A DNA stretch of 64,000 nt from CAVQJU01 sp963712905. Lineage in GTDB: Bacteria > Acidobacteriota > Vicinamibacteria > Vicinamibacterales > CAVVIG01. Each line of letters starts with the position of its first letter. The first letter of the stretch is position 1. A program made the position numbers and the translations under genes. Shown in pieces: positions 35,718 through 43,887 of this stretch. The DNA is taken from NCBI GenBank assembly GCA_963712905.1, contig CAVQJU010000011.1:124001-188000 (forward strand), in the 5' to 3' direction. A model generated the notes under the pieces. That model was not told the DNA's origin and searched no databases. It was given only the letters and a program-made list of their open reading frames with translations.

Positions 35718-35733
35718 TGGCAAGGCCCTTGCG
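35718..35733 (+). promoter_or_regulatory. Sigma-54-like promoter match upstream of the PEGA/BON pair
   Basis: TGGCAA-N5-TTGCG, with GG and GC ten bases apart. It ends 23 bases before the ATG at 35757, a short but possible leader. The same bases form a GCAAGG-C-CCTTGC palindrome, so the match could be incidental. Confidence 0.35.
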
Positions 35734-35756
35734 GTATTCATATGCCGAGGGACACC

Positions 35757-36710
35757 ATGCACATTCCCAAACTGGTATTTCCAACAGCTGTGGTGGCCGT
35801 GGCTCTTGGCCTCGCGTCACCCGTTTTTGCTCAGCACCGCCGTGGCGGCGGAGACGGCGGCCACGGTTCGAATCGCGGTTCGGAAAGCCACGGCCAGGCG
35901 GTACCCCGAGCGGCGCAGCCGCCGGCGTCGAGGCCAGCTCCGGCTCCGGCTCCAGCGCCAGCCCAGCGTTCCGACAACGGCGGGCGCCGCGACAACTGGG
36001 GAGGTTCTCAGCCGCGCGCTCAGGCTAACGGCCAGGGCACTGCCGTGCCGCGCGCCTATCCGGGCGTGAGAAACGGCGGGGCTTATCGGAACGACGCCTA
36101 CCGGAACGGCGGAAATCAGAACTACGGGTCCCGCAACTACGGGTATCGCAACTATTCGTACCGCGGCTACGGCGGCCATGGCTACTACAGCCGTCCGCCA
36201 GTCCGTTTCTATCGCCCGTACTATTCGTTCCGGCCGCGCTTCAGCCTGTCGTTCGGGTTGTGGGCGGGCTACCCGGTGCCGTACGCCTACTCGTACTACG
36301 ACCCGTACTTCTACGGGTCGTACAGCTACGGTTACCCCGCGACGGTATACCCGTCGAACCCGTACCCGGCGAGCCCGTACCCCGCGTATCCACCCCAGAC
36401 GACGTACCCGCAGTCGTCGCAGCCCTACCCGGACACCGTGCCGGATCCGAACTCGATCGGCGTTCAGCCGGGCCAGGCGAATCTCGGCGGCCTGAGTTTC
36501 GACATCACGCCGCGAGACGCCCAGGTGCTGGTGGACGGTAACTTCGTCGGCACCGTGGATCAGTTCTCGCCCAGCTCACAGCCTCTCGGGTTGCCCGCAG
36601 GGCGTCATCGGCTCGAGATCGCAGCGCAGGGTTACCGGACGCTAAACTTCGACGTGGATATCACATCCGGCCAGGTGCTGCCGTATCAAGGCGCCATGGA
36701 GCGGCAATGA
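35757..36710 (+). CDS. Exported Gly/Tyr-rich protein with C-terminal PEGA domain
   Basis: 317 residues from ATG 35757 (MHIPKLVFPTAVVAVALGL), with a signal peptide ending at VFAQ. The next 100 residues are low-complexity (PAPAPAPAPAQ, then repeated YRN and NYG units), followed by a Tyr/Pro-rich segment (YASYYDPYFYGS-like). The last 70 residues form a PEGA domain: LSFDITPRDAQVLVDGNFVG through LPAGRHRLEIAAQGYRTL. PEGA domains are small beta sandwiches on cell-envelope proteins. The stop overlaps the BON gene start (ATGA). Likely an envelope protein; function unknown. Confidence 0.75.
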   Translation: MHIPKLVFPTAVVAVALGLASPVFAQHRRGGGDGGHGSNRGSESHGQAVPRAAQPPASRPAPAPAPAPAQRSDNGGRRDNWGGSQPRAQANGQGTAVPRAYPGVRNGGAYRNDAYRNGGNQNYGSRNYGYRNYSYRGYGGHGYYSRPPVRFYRPYYSFRPRFSLSFGLWAGYPVPYAYSYYDPYFYGSYSYGYPATVYPSNPYPASPYPAYPPQTTYPQSSQPYPDTVPDPNSIGVQPGQANLGGLSFDITPRDAQVLVDGNFVGTVDQFSPSSQPLGLPAGRHRLEIAAQGYRTLNFDVDITSGQVLPYQGAMERQ

Positions 36711-37468
36711 AGAACCGTCTCGGGATGGCCGTCGTCACGATCCTGGCGACGGCCGTTCTCGGGGCTGCCGTCAAGATGCCGGTGGCGGCGGCCGGACCCT
36801 CCGACAGCCAGATCAAGGCCGAAGTGCACCGTCAGCTCGCACGGCTCGACCGCAGCGCCGAACGGATGACCGTGGAGGTCAGAAACGGCGTGGTGATGCT
36901 GTCGGGAGACGCTGCGACGCTGTGGATCAAGGAAGAAGCAATCCGGCGCTCCCTGAAAATCGACGGCGTCCAATCGCTGGAGGCCGACCTGGTGATTCCC
37001 AGGGCGGAGAACGACGCGGCGCTCGGCCGTGAGGTCGCGAAACGCATCCGCGACTACGACCTGTACACCGTGTACGACAGCCTCGAGGGCCGGGTTCGCG
37101 ACGGACGCGTGCTGCTCGCCGGCGCCGTCACCGAAGACAAGAAGTCGGCTGATCTCGTCGAGCGCATCGCCAAGGTGAAAGGCGTCCAGGCGATCGACAA
37201 CCGGCTGGTCATCCTGCCCCCTTCCGAGTCCGACGATCGCCTGCGCGTCGTGATCGCAACCGCCATCTACCGCGACGAGGCGTTTACCCACTACTCGATG
37301 GTCGATCCCCCGGTTCACGTCATCGTCAACAACGGTCACGTGCAGCTCGTCGGCTTTGTCCGCTCGCAGATCGAGTTGATCAAGGCCGAGAGCATCGCCC
37401 GATCCGTGTTCGGCGTGCTGGCGGTCGAGAATCGCGTGCAGCTGACCGGCCGCGCTCAGGGCAACTGA
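36707..37468 (+). CDS. Exported triple-BON-domain protein
   Basis: 253 residues with a signal peptide (MKNRLGMAVVTILATAVLGA). Three BON-like repeats are visible: SDSQIKAEVHRQLARLD to ADLVIPR, a second from LGREVAKRIRDYDLY to DNRLVILP, and a third from RLRVVIATAIYRD to ENRVQLTG. Each has the VxxGxVxLxG-type strand (NGVVMLSGDA, DGRVLLAGAV and NGHVQLVGFV). BON domains bind phospholipid, as in OsmY and DolP, and act in the periplasm to protect the envelope. Its four-base overlap with the PEGA gene suggests co-translation. Confidence 0.85.
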   Translation: MKNRLGMAVVTILATAVLGAAVKMPVAAAGPSDSQIKAEVHRQLARLDRSAERMTVEVRNGVVMLSGDAATLWIKEEAIRRSLKIDGVQSLEADLVIPRAENDAALGREVAKRIRDYDLYTVYDSLEGRVRDGRVLLAGAVTEDKKSADLVERIAKVKGVQAIDNRLVILPPSESDDRLRVVIATAIYRDEAFTHYSMVDPPVHVIVNNGHVQLVGFVRSQIELIKAESIARSVFGVLAVENRVQLTGRAQGN

Positions 37469-37478
37469 CGCGGTTCGA

Positions 37479-38441
37479 TCAGAAATTCCTGCGGAGATTC
37501 ATGCCGGCGTAGAGGGATGCCACCTGGTCGCCGTACCCGTTGAACATCAGCGTCTTCCGCATCAGAAACTCGCCGATGCGGCGCTCGGTGGCCTGGCTGT
37601 ATGAGGGCGTCGGCACGTCCGGGTTCACGTTGGCGTAGAAACCGTAGTAGTCCGCGTTGGCTTCCTGCCATGTGTTCAGCGGTTGCTTCTCGACGAATCG
37701 AACCCTGACGACGGACTTGATGCTCTTGAACCCGTACTTCCAGGGGACGACGAGCCGGAGGGGCGCGCCGTTCTGGTTGAGCAGCGATTCCCCGTACAAG
37801 CCGGTGGCCAGCATCGTCAGCGGGTGCATGGCTTCGTCCATCCGCAGCCCTTCCCGGTACGGCCACGGCAGGATCTCCGGGAGTCGTTGTCGCTGGCCGG
37901 CCATCTCCTGCGGCCGGAGGACGGTAGTGAATTCCACGAACCTGGCGGTGGATTTCGGCTGGAATCGCTGGAGGAAATCGCCCAGTGAAAATCCGTCCCA
38001 CGGGATCACCATCGACCAGCCCTCGACGCACCGCATCCGATAGACCCGTTCCTCGATGGCGTGCGGTTTCAGCACGTCCTCGAGGGTGTACGTGCCGGGC
38101 TTGCCGCAGAGTCCGTCCACCGTCACGGACCAGGGCTTCGGCTTGAACGTCCCTGCGTTCCGCACCGGATCGTTCTTGGCCGATCCGAACTCGTAGTAGT
38201 TGGAATACGACGTGACGGCCTGCTGCGGCGTCAGGGCGTCGCTCGTCGTCACGACGCGTTTGGCCACCGCGAGCTTGTCGCCGGGAACCGCTGATTCGGC
38301 GGCCCTGCTGAATCCGGAAACGCCGGCGAATGCAGCCACCGCCGCCTTTCCGGCCGACGCGAGGAAGTCTCGCCGCCTCAGATACAAATCGCGGGGCGTG
38401 ATGTCGCTCGAACGGATGTCAGCGGCCGGCTTGACTCGCAC
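37479..38441 (-). CDS. msrP: Methionine-sulfoxide reductase MsrP-type molybdoenzyme (YedY)
   Basis: 320 residues from GTG 38441, normal for the family. A twin-arginine signal (LYLRRRDFLASAG) directs folded export. The sulfite-oxidase-like fold carries the molybdenum-binding Cys in YRMRCVEGWSMVIPW, and conserved segments SNYYEFGSAKNDP and NGAPLRLVVPWKYGFKS match YedY/MsrP. The enzyme repairs oxidised methionines in periplasmic proteins using electrons from the heme membrane protein MsrQ; no msrQ is in the window. Its start overlaps the end of the upstream membrane protein gene by 23 bases, so it is probably co-transcribed. Confidence 0.92.
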   Translation of the reverse strand: MRVKPAADIRSSDITPRDLYLRRRDFLASAGKAAVAAFAGVSGFSRAAESAVPGDKLAVAKRVVTTSDALTPQQAVTSYSNYYEFGSAKNDPVRNAGTFKPKPWSVTVDGLCGKPGTYTLEDVLKPHAIEERVYRMRCVEGWSMVIPWDGFSLGDFLQRFQPKSTARFVEFTTVLRPQEMAGQRQRLPEILPWPYREGLRMDEAMHPLTMLATGLYGESLLNQNGAPLRLVVPWKYGFKSIKSVVRVRFVEKQPLNTWQEANADYYGFYANVNPDVPTPSYSQATERRIGEFLMRKTLMFNGYGDQVASLYAGMNLRRNF

Positions 38442-39294
38442 GATACCCTCCCGCCAGTTGCCGGGCCGTGATGGCGCCGATGGTCAGGCCCGAGACGGCC
38501 ATCGCGGCGAACTCGAAGGCGACGTCGGCCCAGCCGTGGGGCTGCTGGAGTCCGCGGACGAGCACGCTGATCGCCGTGCCGTACTGCGCGCCGGCGATTG
38601 TTCGCGCCTGCGCGTCGATCGCCACCGGGTTCATTCCGGCGAGCGCGCGCTGAATCAGGCTGTCGCAGAGGAGGATCGCAATCGGCAGTGAGGCGGCCGT
38701 GGCCATCACCGGCCAGGCGGGCCGGCGCACCCGTGTGCGCGCCAGCATCCACTGGCAGCCTCCGACGATGGCGCCGATCGCCATGCCGCAGCCGACCGGT
38801 CCGATCGCGCCGGCCACGAGCGCGGCCAGGTGAAATCCGAGGGCTGTGCTCCCTGCGGTGGCGATGACCCAGGCGAGGCTCGCGCGAACGCGTGAGCGCA
38901 GGACGGCGGTCTGCGCCAGGCCGAGCCCGGCGCCCAGCAACGCGCCGTAGCTCCACGGCGCGAACCGCAGGCCTTCGAGGTACGGGTGGTAGAGGTACTC
39001 GAACCCGCGGGTGACGAGACTCGAGGCGAGCCCGGTTCCGATGATGCCGAGCGCGCAGACGGCGAGCCACTGCAGCACGTACCGCCGCTGGCCGCGCATG
39101 CACTCGTCGATCTGCTCGTGACACACCGAGCGGACGAGATCGCCGAGCACGAATCGCCAGAACACGAGCGGCGGCCGGCGATTGGTGCGGCGCAGCTCGT
39201 GGAACGCGGCCAGCACGTCGCGTCCGTACGTGTCCCGGAACGCCTTCGGGTAGCACGTCAGCAACGCCGCGTAGAAACGCTCGGGCGTCATCAT
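38419..39294 (-). CDS. Membrane protein with permease-prefix-like N-terminus
   Basis: 291 residues from the ATG at 39294 (MMTPERFYAALLTCYPKAFRD). The N-terminal 65 residues resemble the soluble prefix seen before ADOP permeases and related Acidobacteria membrane proteins (YGRDVLAAFHELRRTN). About six TM helices follow (for example WLAVCALGIIGTGLASSLV and GYGALLGAGLGLAQTAVL-like). No catalytic motif is seen. It partners the PadR gene immediately upstream: the restored PadR stop TGA overlaps this ATG. It reads through from PadR only because of an indel. Confidence 0.7.
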   Translation of the reverse strand: MMTPERFYAALLTCYPKAFRDTYGRDVLAAFHELRRTNRRPPLVFWRFVLGDLVRSVCHEQIDECMRGQRRYVLQWLAVCALGIIGTGLASSLVTRGFEYLYHPYLEGLRFAPWSYGALLGAGLGLAQTAVLRSRVRASLAWVIATAGSTALGFHLAALVAGAIGPVGCGMAIGAIVGGCQWMLARTRVRRPAWPVMATAASLPIAILLCDSLIQRALAGMNPVAIDAQARTIAGAQYGTAISVLVRGLQQPHGWADVAFEFAAMAVSGLTIGAITARQLAGGYRASQAGR

Positions 39295-39615
39295 GTTCCC
39301 GACGGGGACGGCAGCAGTCCGCGCTTGCGCGCGATTCTCACCAGAATCCGACAGCTGGCGCGCTTCGTCTTCGGCAACGGCCTTGCCCTTGCGCGTCAGG
39401 CGATAACACCGCCGCCGTTCGGCGTCCGCCTCGCACTCGGCGATGAGCCCCGCCGCGGCCAGGCGCTTGATGGCCGTGTAAAGCGTGCCCGGGCCCAGGC
39501 GCAGCCGGCCCTCGGACATCGCCTCGACGTCCTGCATCACCCCGTAGCCGTGGCGGGTCCCGTGCCGGAGGGCGAGCAGGACGTGGAATTCGGCGCGCGT
39601 CAGCTTCATGGGCAT
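39291..39615 (-). CDS. PadR-family regulator with one frameshift near its end
   Basis: About 107 residues once one base is removed. The HTH is clear: MKLTRAEFHVLLALRHGTRHGYGV and RLGPGTLYTAIKRLAAAGL. As read, the frame continues without a stop into the downstream membrane protein, giving a 398-residue fusion. Removing one A (plus strand) at 39344-39345 instead yields the usual PadR tail LVRIARKRGLLPSPSGT and a TGA overlapping the next ATG. That is the expected family ending, so I read the fusion as an artefact of an extra base. It likely regulates the membrane protein and msrP downstream. Confidence 0.75.
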
Positions 39616-39645
39616 CGATACTCGATATATCGATGGACGATATAC

Positions 39646-41349
39646 CTACTCCGCAGGCGTGTCAAGCCGGGCGCGCGGCGTGGTCAGCGCGTAGACACGC
39701 CCGGCGCCGTCGTCATGGCGAAGCTCCAGGCGTCCCTGGTAGGCGGCGAGCCGGCGTTCGACGCGCTCCCACTCGCCGGGCGGGTAGAGGTCGGTGTGCA
39801 CGACCAGGTAGTCCACGTGGAATTCTGCGAGGGCGCGAAGGCTCTCGTCGTCGGGAAAGCGGGTCAGCCGATCGTACAGGGCGAGGTGTGCCGGCGGCTG
39901 CAGACCGCTCCACCCGTGGACGGTCTTCTGCCAGTGCTCCGTCGAGTGCAACATGAACTCCGCCTGCCGCTTCTCGAATTCGTACACGCGCGACAGCGGT
40001 GGCAGCGGCACTTCGGCGACGGTGAACGGCACGGCCAGCCGGGCGAGCCAGCGGTCGGCGGGCGGCGTCACGACCGCGTAGGGCGTCGTCGCGAGCGGCA
40101 CGGCGAACTCGGCGACGAGCAGGACGCCGACGGCCGCCGCCGCGCCGAGGCGCGCGGGCCCGCGCAGGCGTCTCGTCAGCCAGTCGAAGCCCAGCCCGGA
40201 GAGCACGCTCAGCCCGAGCACCGCCGGCAGCATGAAACGTGACGCCACGCGGATGAAGTTGAGCCCTGGCAGCCAGTACACGAGCGGCCAGAGGCCGAAT
40301 GGCGGTCCTACGGCGAGCCAGACGCAGGACAGCACGAGGAGGGCGTACACCCCGACGCTCGACTGGCGGGCAGACGGGCCGGATCGCGCGCCGGCGACGA
40401 GCGCGGCTCCTGCGAGCAGCAGCGGGATGTATCCAGGGAACAGGTATGCGTTCGCCGCCGCGTTGATTTCCGCGCCGGGGAGCAATCGGGAGAGCAGAAA
40501 CGAGTGCGCGTAGGCCGGCGATGCCAGGAAACTTGCCGGCCTCGTAACCACCCAGTCGGCCAGCGTCCGCTTGAGCCCCATCTCCGCCTGCACACGCGCG
40601 TAGGCCACCACTATCGGGACGATCGGCGCGAGCAGCAGCGCGCCGGCGACACCCAGATCGCGCACGCGTTTCCCGATCGCCAGCGGCTGGCCGAGCGACG
40701 CGCGATAGCCGCAGAGCAGGGCGGCGGTGAAGGCGAGAAACACGGTCCCGTGGCCGCTCGTCAGCGCCTGGAGTGTGAAGAACGCCGCGGCCAGACGAAG
40801 ATCGCGCTTGCGGCCGCCGTCCAGATAGGCGTGAAGATACGCGAGGCTGAACGGCACCCACTGGATGGTCGTGAGAAAGATCTGATCGAGGCGAAGGAAG
40901 CGAGGGGGAGCGAAGGCGAAGATCAAACCGGCCAGCACCGCGCCCGCCGATTCCACGCCCGCCCGCCGCGCCAGCTGGAACGTGCCGAGGCCGCACAGCA
41001 CGCACGAGAGCAGGGCGACGAGGTTCATCGCGAGCACCGGGTTGTGCGTCAGGCCCAGGACGGGCGCCGACAGTATCCCGCTGCCAATCAGATGCTCGGA
41101 GTACGCGAGCGTGCGGTGGAGCGGCGCGAAGATGTTGGCGTCGAAGACGGCCAGCGGCTGGCGGACGAGCGCGTGCGCGTCCCACGACAGCGTCCACAGA
41201 AACAGATCGGTGTCCGGGCTGACGGTGAGCACGTGCCCGGCGGGGTGCCTGACCAGCGGATACGCCAGCAGGGCGGTGACCGCCGTGTAGAGCGCCGCGA
41301 CCTGCCACGCGCGAAGCGCGTCGCGCGTGGGCACGCCGGGGGTTTTCAT
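39646..41349 (-). CDS. Polytopic membrane protein, GT-C glycosyltransferase-like
   Basis: 567 residues, about 11-12 TM helices (WQVAALYTAVTALLAYPLVR, LVALLSCVLCGLGTFQLA and more) then a soluble C-terminal 130 residues (TTPYAVVTPPADRWLARLAV onward). A periplasmic first loop with a SPDTDLFLWTLSWDAHAL motif containing Asp residues is typical of GT-C enzymes that use polyprenyl-linked sugars. Similar unassigned proteins are frequent in Acidobacteria. The donor, the acceptor and even enzymatic activity are not established. It is 31 bases downstream of nothing on its own strand except the DUF4440 gene, whose stop abuts its ATG. Confidence 0.7.
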   Translation of the reverse strand: MKTPGVPTRDALRAWQVAALYTAVTALLAYPLVRHPAGHVLTVSPDTDLFLWTLSWDAHALVRQPLAVFDANIFAPLHRTLAYSEHLIGSGILSAPVLGLTHNPVLAMNLVALLSCVLCGLGTFQLARRAGVESAGAVLAGLIFAFAPPRFLRLDQIFLTTIQWVPFSLAYLHAYLDGGRKRDLRLAAAFFTLQALTSGHGTVFLAFTAALLCGYRASLGQPLAIGKRVRDLGVAGALLLAPIVPIVVAYARVQAEMGLKRTLADWVVTRPASFLASPAYAHSFLLSRLLPGAEINAAANAYLFPGYIPLLLAGAALVAGARSGPSARQSSVGVYALLVLSCVWLAVGPPFGLWPLVYWLPGLNFIRVASRFMLPAVLGLSVLSGLGFDWLTRRLRGPARLGAAAAVGVLLVAEFAVPLATTPYAVVTPPADRWLARLAVPFTVAEVPLPPLSRVYEFEKRQAEFMLHSTEHWQKTVHGWSGLQPPAHLALYDRLTRFPDDESLRALAEFHVDYLVVHTDLYPPGEWERVERRLAAYQGRLELRHDDGAGRVYALTTPRARLDTPAE

Positions 41350-41808
41350 CTAGGCCGGCGCGACCCTCGTGCTCTGGCTGGACACGCACTGCCACCGGCC
41401 GGCGCGCAGGACGAACACGTCCACGTACCGGTAGATGACTTCGAGTTGCTTTCCCTTGCTGGGCCCGGTCAGCGTTTGCCGGAACCACACGACGGCCGTG
41501 TCGCCGTAGATCTTCACCGAGAACTCGTCCTGGGTGGACGAGTCGACCTGCTTGTTGAACTCTTTCGCCAGCTCGAGCTCTTTGGCCTTGTTCCCCACGC
41601 TTCCGTCGCCGTAGGTCGCGACGAACTCGTCGGCCAGGATGTTCTCGAGAAACGCGATGTCCTTGGCCCGAAATGCCGCGTCCCAGTCCTTTTCGAGCTG
41701 GATGAGGACCTGCTGATCGGAGCGAACCGGCCGGTTCTGGCCCGCCGCCGGCGTCGTCAGCGCCAGGGCCGCGGCCAGCACGGCAAAGATCGAGGTTCTC
41801 CAAGTCAT
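41350..41808 (-). CDS. Exported SnoaL/DUF4440-type protein
   Basis: 152 residues from ATG 41808 (MTWRTSIFAVLAAALAL) with a signal peptide ending near TPAAGQ. The NTF2-like cone fold is recognisable: LIQLEKDWDAAFRAKDIAFLENILADEFV at the N-terminus, then KIYGDTAVVWFRQTLTG and RYVDVFVLRAGRWQCVSSQ. DUF4440 proteins bind small ligands in a pocket and some are enzymes; this one is probably periplasmic. The stop is directly followed by the ATG of the GT-C-like gene. Confidence 0.85.
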   Translation of the reverse strand: MTWRTSIFAVLAAALALTTPAAGQNRPVRSDQQVLIQLEKDWDAAFRAKDIAFLENILADEFVATYGDGSVGNKAKELELAKEFNKQVDSSTQDEFSVKIYGDTAVVWFRQTLTGPSKGKQLEVIYRYVDVFVLRAGRWQCVSSQSTRVAPA

Positions 41809-41904
41809 AAGCAAATGGTAGCCCGTTTCGCGCGCTGCGCAACCCGGAGGGGGTGCGGCCGGTCGTGCGCCGGTTTTGCCCGCGCTGCCGCGTTAGCCAG
41901 TGAG

Positions 41905-42450
41905 ATGGGCATGATCACCGCCAACCGTCGCCTGCTGAGCCTGGGCCTCGAGGCCGCGCTGATCGTGTCCGTCCTGGCCCATGCGCCGCTGGCCGCCGCG
42001 GACGACGACACGCCCATTTTCCGGGTCAGATCGTCCGACCAGGCCATTACCCAGTTCATCGATCTGGCCGCCACGCGGTCGCTCACGTTCCGGAACCTCG
42101 TGGCCCTCATCCAGGCAACCGACGGCATCGTCTACGTCGAGCCCGGCGAGTGCGGACACGGCACGCGGGCCTGCCTGAAGCTCTGGATGAGCGTGAGCGG
42201 CTCCACGCGGTTTCTGCGCGTCGTCGTGAATCGCCGGCGGGCCTATTCGGACGTGGACTTCATGGGCTCGATCGGCCATGAGCTGCAGCACACCGTCGAG
42301 GCGCTGAGCGAACCGTATACCGTCAGCAGCACGAGGCTCTACAACTTCTTCACGCGGACCGCGATCTCAGGACAGCGGTTCGAAACGACGGCCGCGATCA
42401 AAGCCGGCGACGCCGTCCGGCACGAGTTGCGCGATCTGCGCGTGCGCTAG
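41905..42450 (+). CDS. Secreted putative HExxH zinc protein, paralogue 2
   Basis: 181 residues from ATG 41905 (another ATG at 41911), with a signal peptide (ALIVSVLAHAPLAAAD). It is a paralogue of the protein at 14912-15496: shared features are the ATDGIVYVE segment, CxHGxxAC (CGHGTRAC here), IGHELQHTVEALS with HELQH as HExxH, and RFETTAAIKAG. Conservation is concentrated on these motifs while the rest has drifted, which suggests active-site constraint. Possibly a minimal secreted metallopeptidase. Transcription runs into the 100-base palindrome that starts two bases after its stop. Confidence 0.65.
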   Translation: MGMITANRRLLSLGLEAALIVSVLAHAPLAAADDDTPIFRVRSSDQAITQFIDLAATRSLTFRNLVALIQATDGIVYVEPGECGHGTRACLKLWMSVSGSTRFLRVVVNRRRAYSDVDFMGSIGHELQHTVEALSEPYTVSSTRLYNFFTRTAISGQRFETTAAIKAGDAVRHELRDLRVR

Positions 42451-42451
42451 C

Positions 42452-42551
42452 CGAGAACGACGTAGAACGCTGAGCACGCCGAGTTCGCAGAGAATTGATA
42501 CCTAAAGAATCTCTGCGAGCTCTGCGGCCTCTGCGTTCTACGTCGTTCTCG
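42452..42551. terminator. 100-base palindrome of CTCTGCG-type words between convergent genes
   Basis: Arms of about 45 bases around a short GATACCTAA-like loop. The outer 19 bases, CGAGAACGACGTAGAACGC, are perfectly complementary; the inner part carries GCAGAG/CTCTGCG words with some mismatches. It begins right after one stop (42450) and ends 11 bases before the other (42562), the position of a bidirectional terminator. Confidence 0.7.
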
Positions 42552-42561
42552 CAGGCCCGCC

Positions 42562-43527
42562 CTACTTCGTGCAGCGGGCTGACTGATTGACGAGATCACC
42601 CGGCGTGCCGCGCCCGCGTTTGTCGCGATACACCTGGTGGCAGTGCAGGCACGCGTTCGCGATCTGTTCCGTGAAGTCGCTCACGACTTCCTGGTTTCGG
42701 GTCTGCGCGGCTTTGTATGCGGCGCGGCCGGTTTCGGCCAGCTCCAGCGTGAACTTGATCCAGTCGGGATCGGTGACCGGCACCGGCCGGCCGTTCTCGC
42801 ACCGCCGTCCGGGCTCGAGCAGGAGCGGCGCCGACTCGGCGAGCGCGATGGCGGCGTAGTCGACGATCTCCCAGCCCTTGTAGATGCCCTGGCCCCACTC
42901 GAACGTCGAAAACGTCTGGTCGTTCGACTGGTTGGCCGGGCGCTTGGGCGGTGGCGCGGCCGGGTCGTGCGTCTGCACGGTGAATATCAGATTCGAGCTG
43001 GGAAACAGGATGCCGCGCATGACCTGGTTCAGGTTGCCGGCCGGCGGGAACGTCCGCTGTCCCGCCGCAGACACCACCGACGCCGGAGGCGCGTTGAAGC
43101 CGGCCACCAGCGCAATAGACTTCTGCGCCGCCGCGTCGGCGCTGAGCGCGGAGCGGCCGGCGGGGAACTTACCGGCCTGAAGCATGTACGCCGCAATGTC
43201 GGTGGACTGCGGGCGCGTCAGCTTTCCCGGGTCGTCCTGCGGCATCGTGTGCTGAATCTTGTCGACGAGCTCGGACACCGGTCCGCCCCAGACGGCGAGG
43301 AAGGCCGCGCCGGCGAGCGGTGGCGCGTTGGCGCCCGCGAGCGCCGCCCCGTGGCAGGACGCGCACTTGTCCTTGTACACGGCCTGACCGCGCGTGGCCT
43401 GTTCGTCGCTGTAGACGCCGTCGCGCGCCGATCGGGAAGGGGCTGGCGCCTGCGCGGCGGCCAGCAGCGAGGCCGCAAGCGTGCACACGGACACGGACAC
43501 CGCAAATCGCATGAGGCGCGAAGACAT
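42562..43527 (-). CDS. Exported diheme c-type cytochrome
   Basis: 321 residues with a signal peptide (MSSRLMRFAVSVSVCTLAASL). Two heme-attachment motifs: CASCHGAAL near residue 56 and CLHCHQVY near residue 294. The first sits in a cytochrome c domain with a distal Met candidate (HTMPQDDPGKLT); the second is in a C-terminal helical bundle similar to cytochrome c-prime-like or decaheme-precursor ends. Acts in periplasmic electron transfer. The partner is unknown; the PQQ dehydrogenase 6 kb away needs a cytochrome acceptor, but a link is speculative. Confidence 0.85.
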   Translation of the reverse strand: MSSRLMRFAVSVSVCTLAASLLAAAQAPAPSRSARDGVYSDEQATRGQAVYKDKCASCHGAALAGANAPPLAGAAFLAVWGGPVSELVDKIQHTMPQDDPGKLTRPQSTDIAAYMLQAGKFPAGRSALSADAAAQKSIALVAGFNAPPASVVSAAGQRTFPPAGNLNQVMRGILFPSSNLIFTVQTHDPAAPPPKRPANQSNDQTFSTFEWGQGIYKGWEIVDYAAIALAESAPLLLEPGRRCENGRPVPVTDPDWIKFTLELAETGRAAYKAAQTRNQEVVSDFTEQIANACLHCHQVYRDKRGRGTPGDLVNQSARCTK

Positions 43528-43547
43528 CGACTTCCTCCGCCGATATC

Positions 43548-43865
43548 TTACGCTACGTTCTGTCGAAGTTTATCCAGCGCCGACCGCAGGCAGGCTCGCG
43601 TTTCGTCGCTGACATCCACGAACCGCACGGCGAAGCCGAACCCCGGCCGCCCGTAGACGGTTTCCGCGTGGACCGTGACGCTGCCCTCGTAGGGCAGGGT
43701 CAGCCGGAGAGAAATCCGCTGGCCGATCGGCGTGTCGTAGAGCGAGTTGATGAAGCAGCCGCCTTCGCTGAGATCGTAGATGAGCAGCGGCGTGTCGATG
43801 AGGCCGAGGCGGCAGCCATCGAAGGGGCCGGTGACCCGGTGGGCCTGTCTGCGGCTGACCTGCAT
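43548..43865 (-). CDS. Small PilZ-domain protein, predicted c-di-GMP binder
   Basis: 105 residues from ATG 43865 (MQVSRRQAHRVTGPFDG). Both c-di-GMP-binding signatures of PilZ are present: RRQAHR supplies RxxxR at the N-terminus and YDLSEGGCF supplies DxSxxG about 25 residues later. This is a stand-alone PilZ adaptor. It lies 22 bases after the stop of a longer PilZ protein on the same strand and is the last gene of the predicted c-di-GMP operon. It would pass the second-messenger signal to an effector by protein contact. Confidence 0.88.
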   Translation of the reverse strand: MQVSRRQAHRVTGPFDGCRLGLIDTPLLIYDLSEGGCFINSLYDTPIGQRISLRLTLPYEGSVTVHAETVYGRPGFGFAVRFVDVSDETRACLRSALDKLRQNVA

Positions 43866-43887
43866 GGGGGCCACGGCTTTCTCGGGG

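Noticed and set aside
38419..39615. A single 398-residue PadR-membrane fusion protein
   Set aside because: Removing one base restores the standard PadR C-terminus and a stop overlapping the next ATG, so two genes are the better reading.
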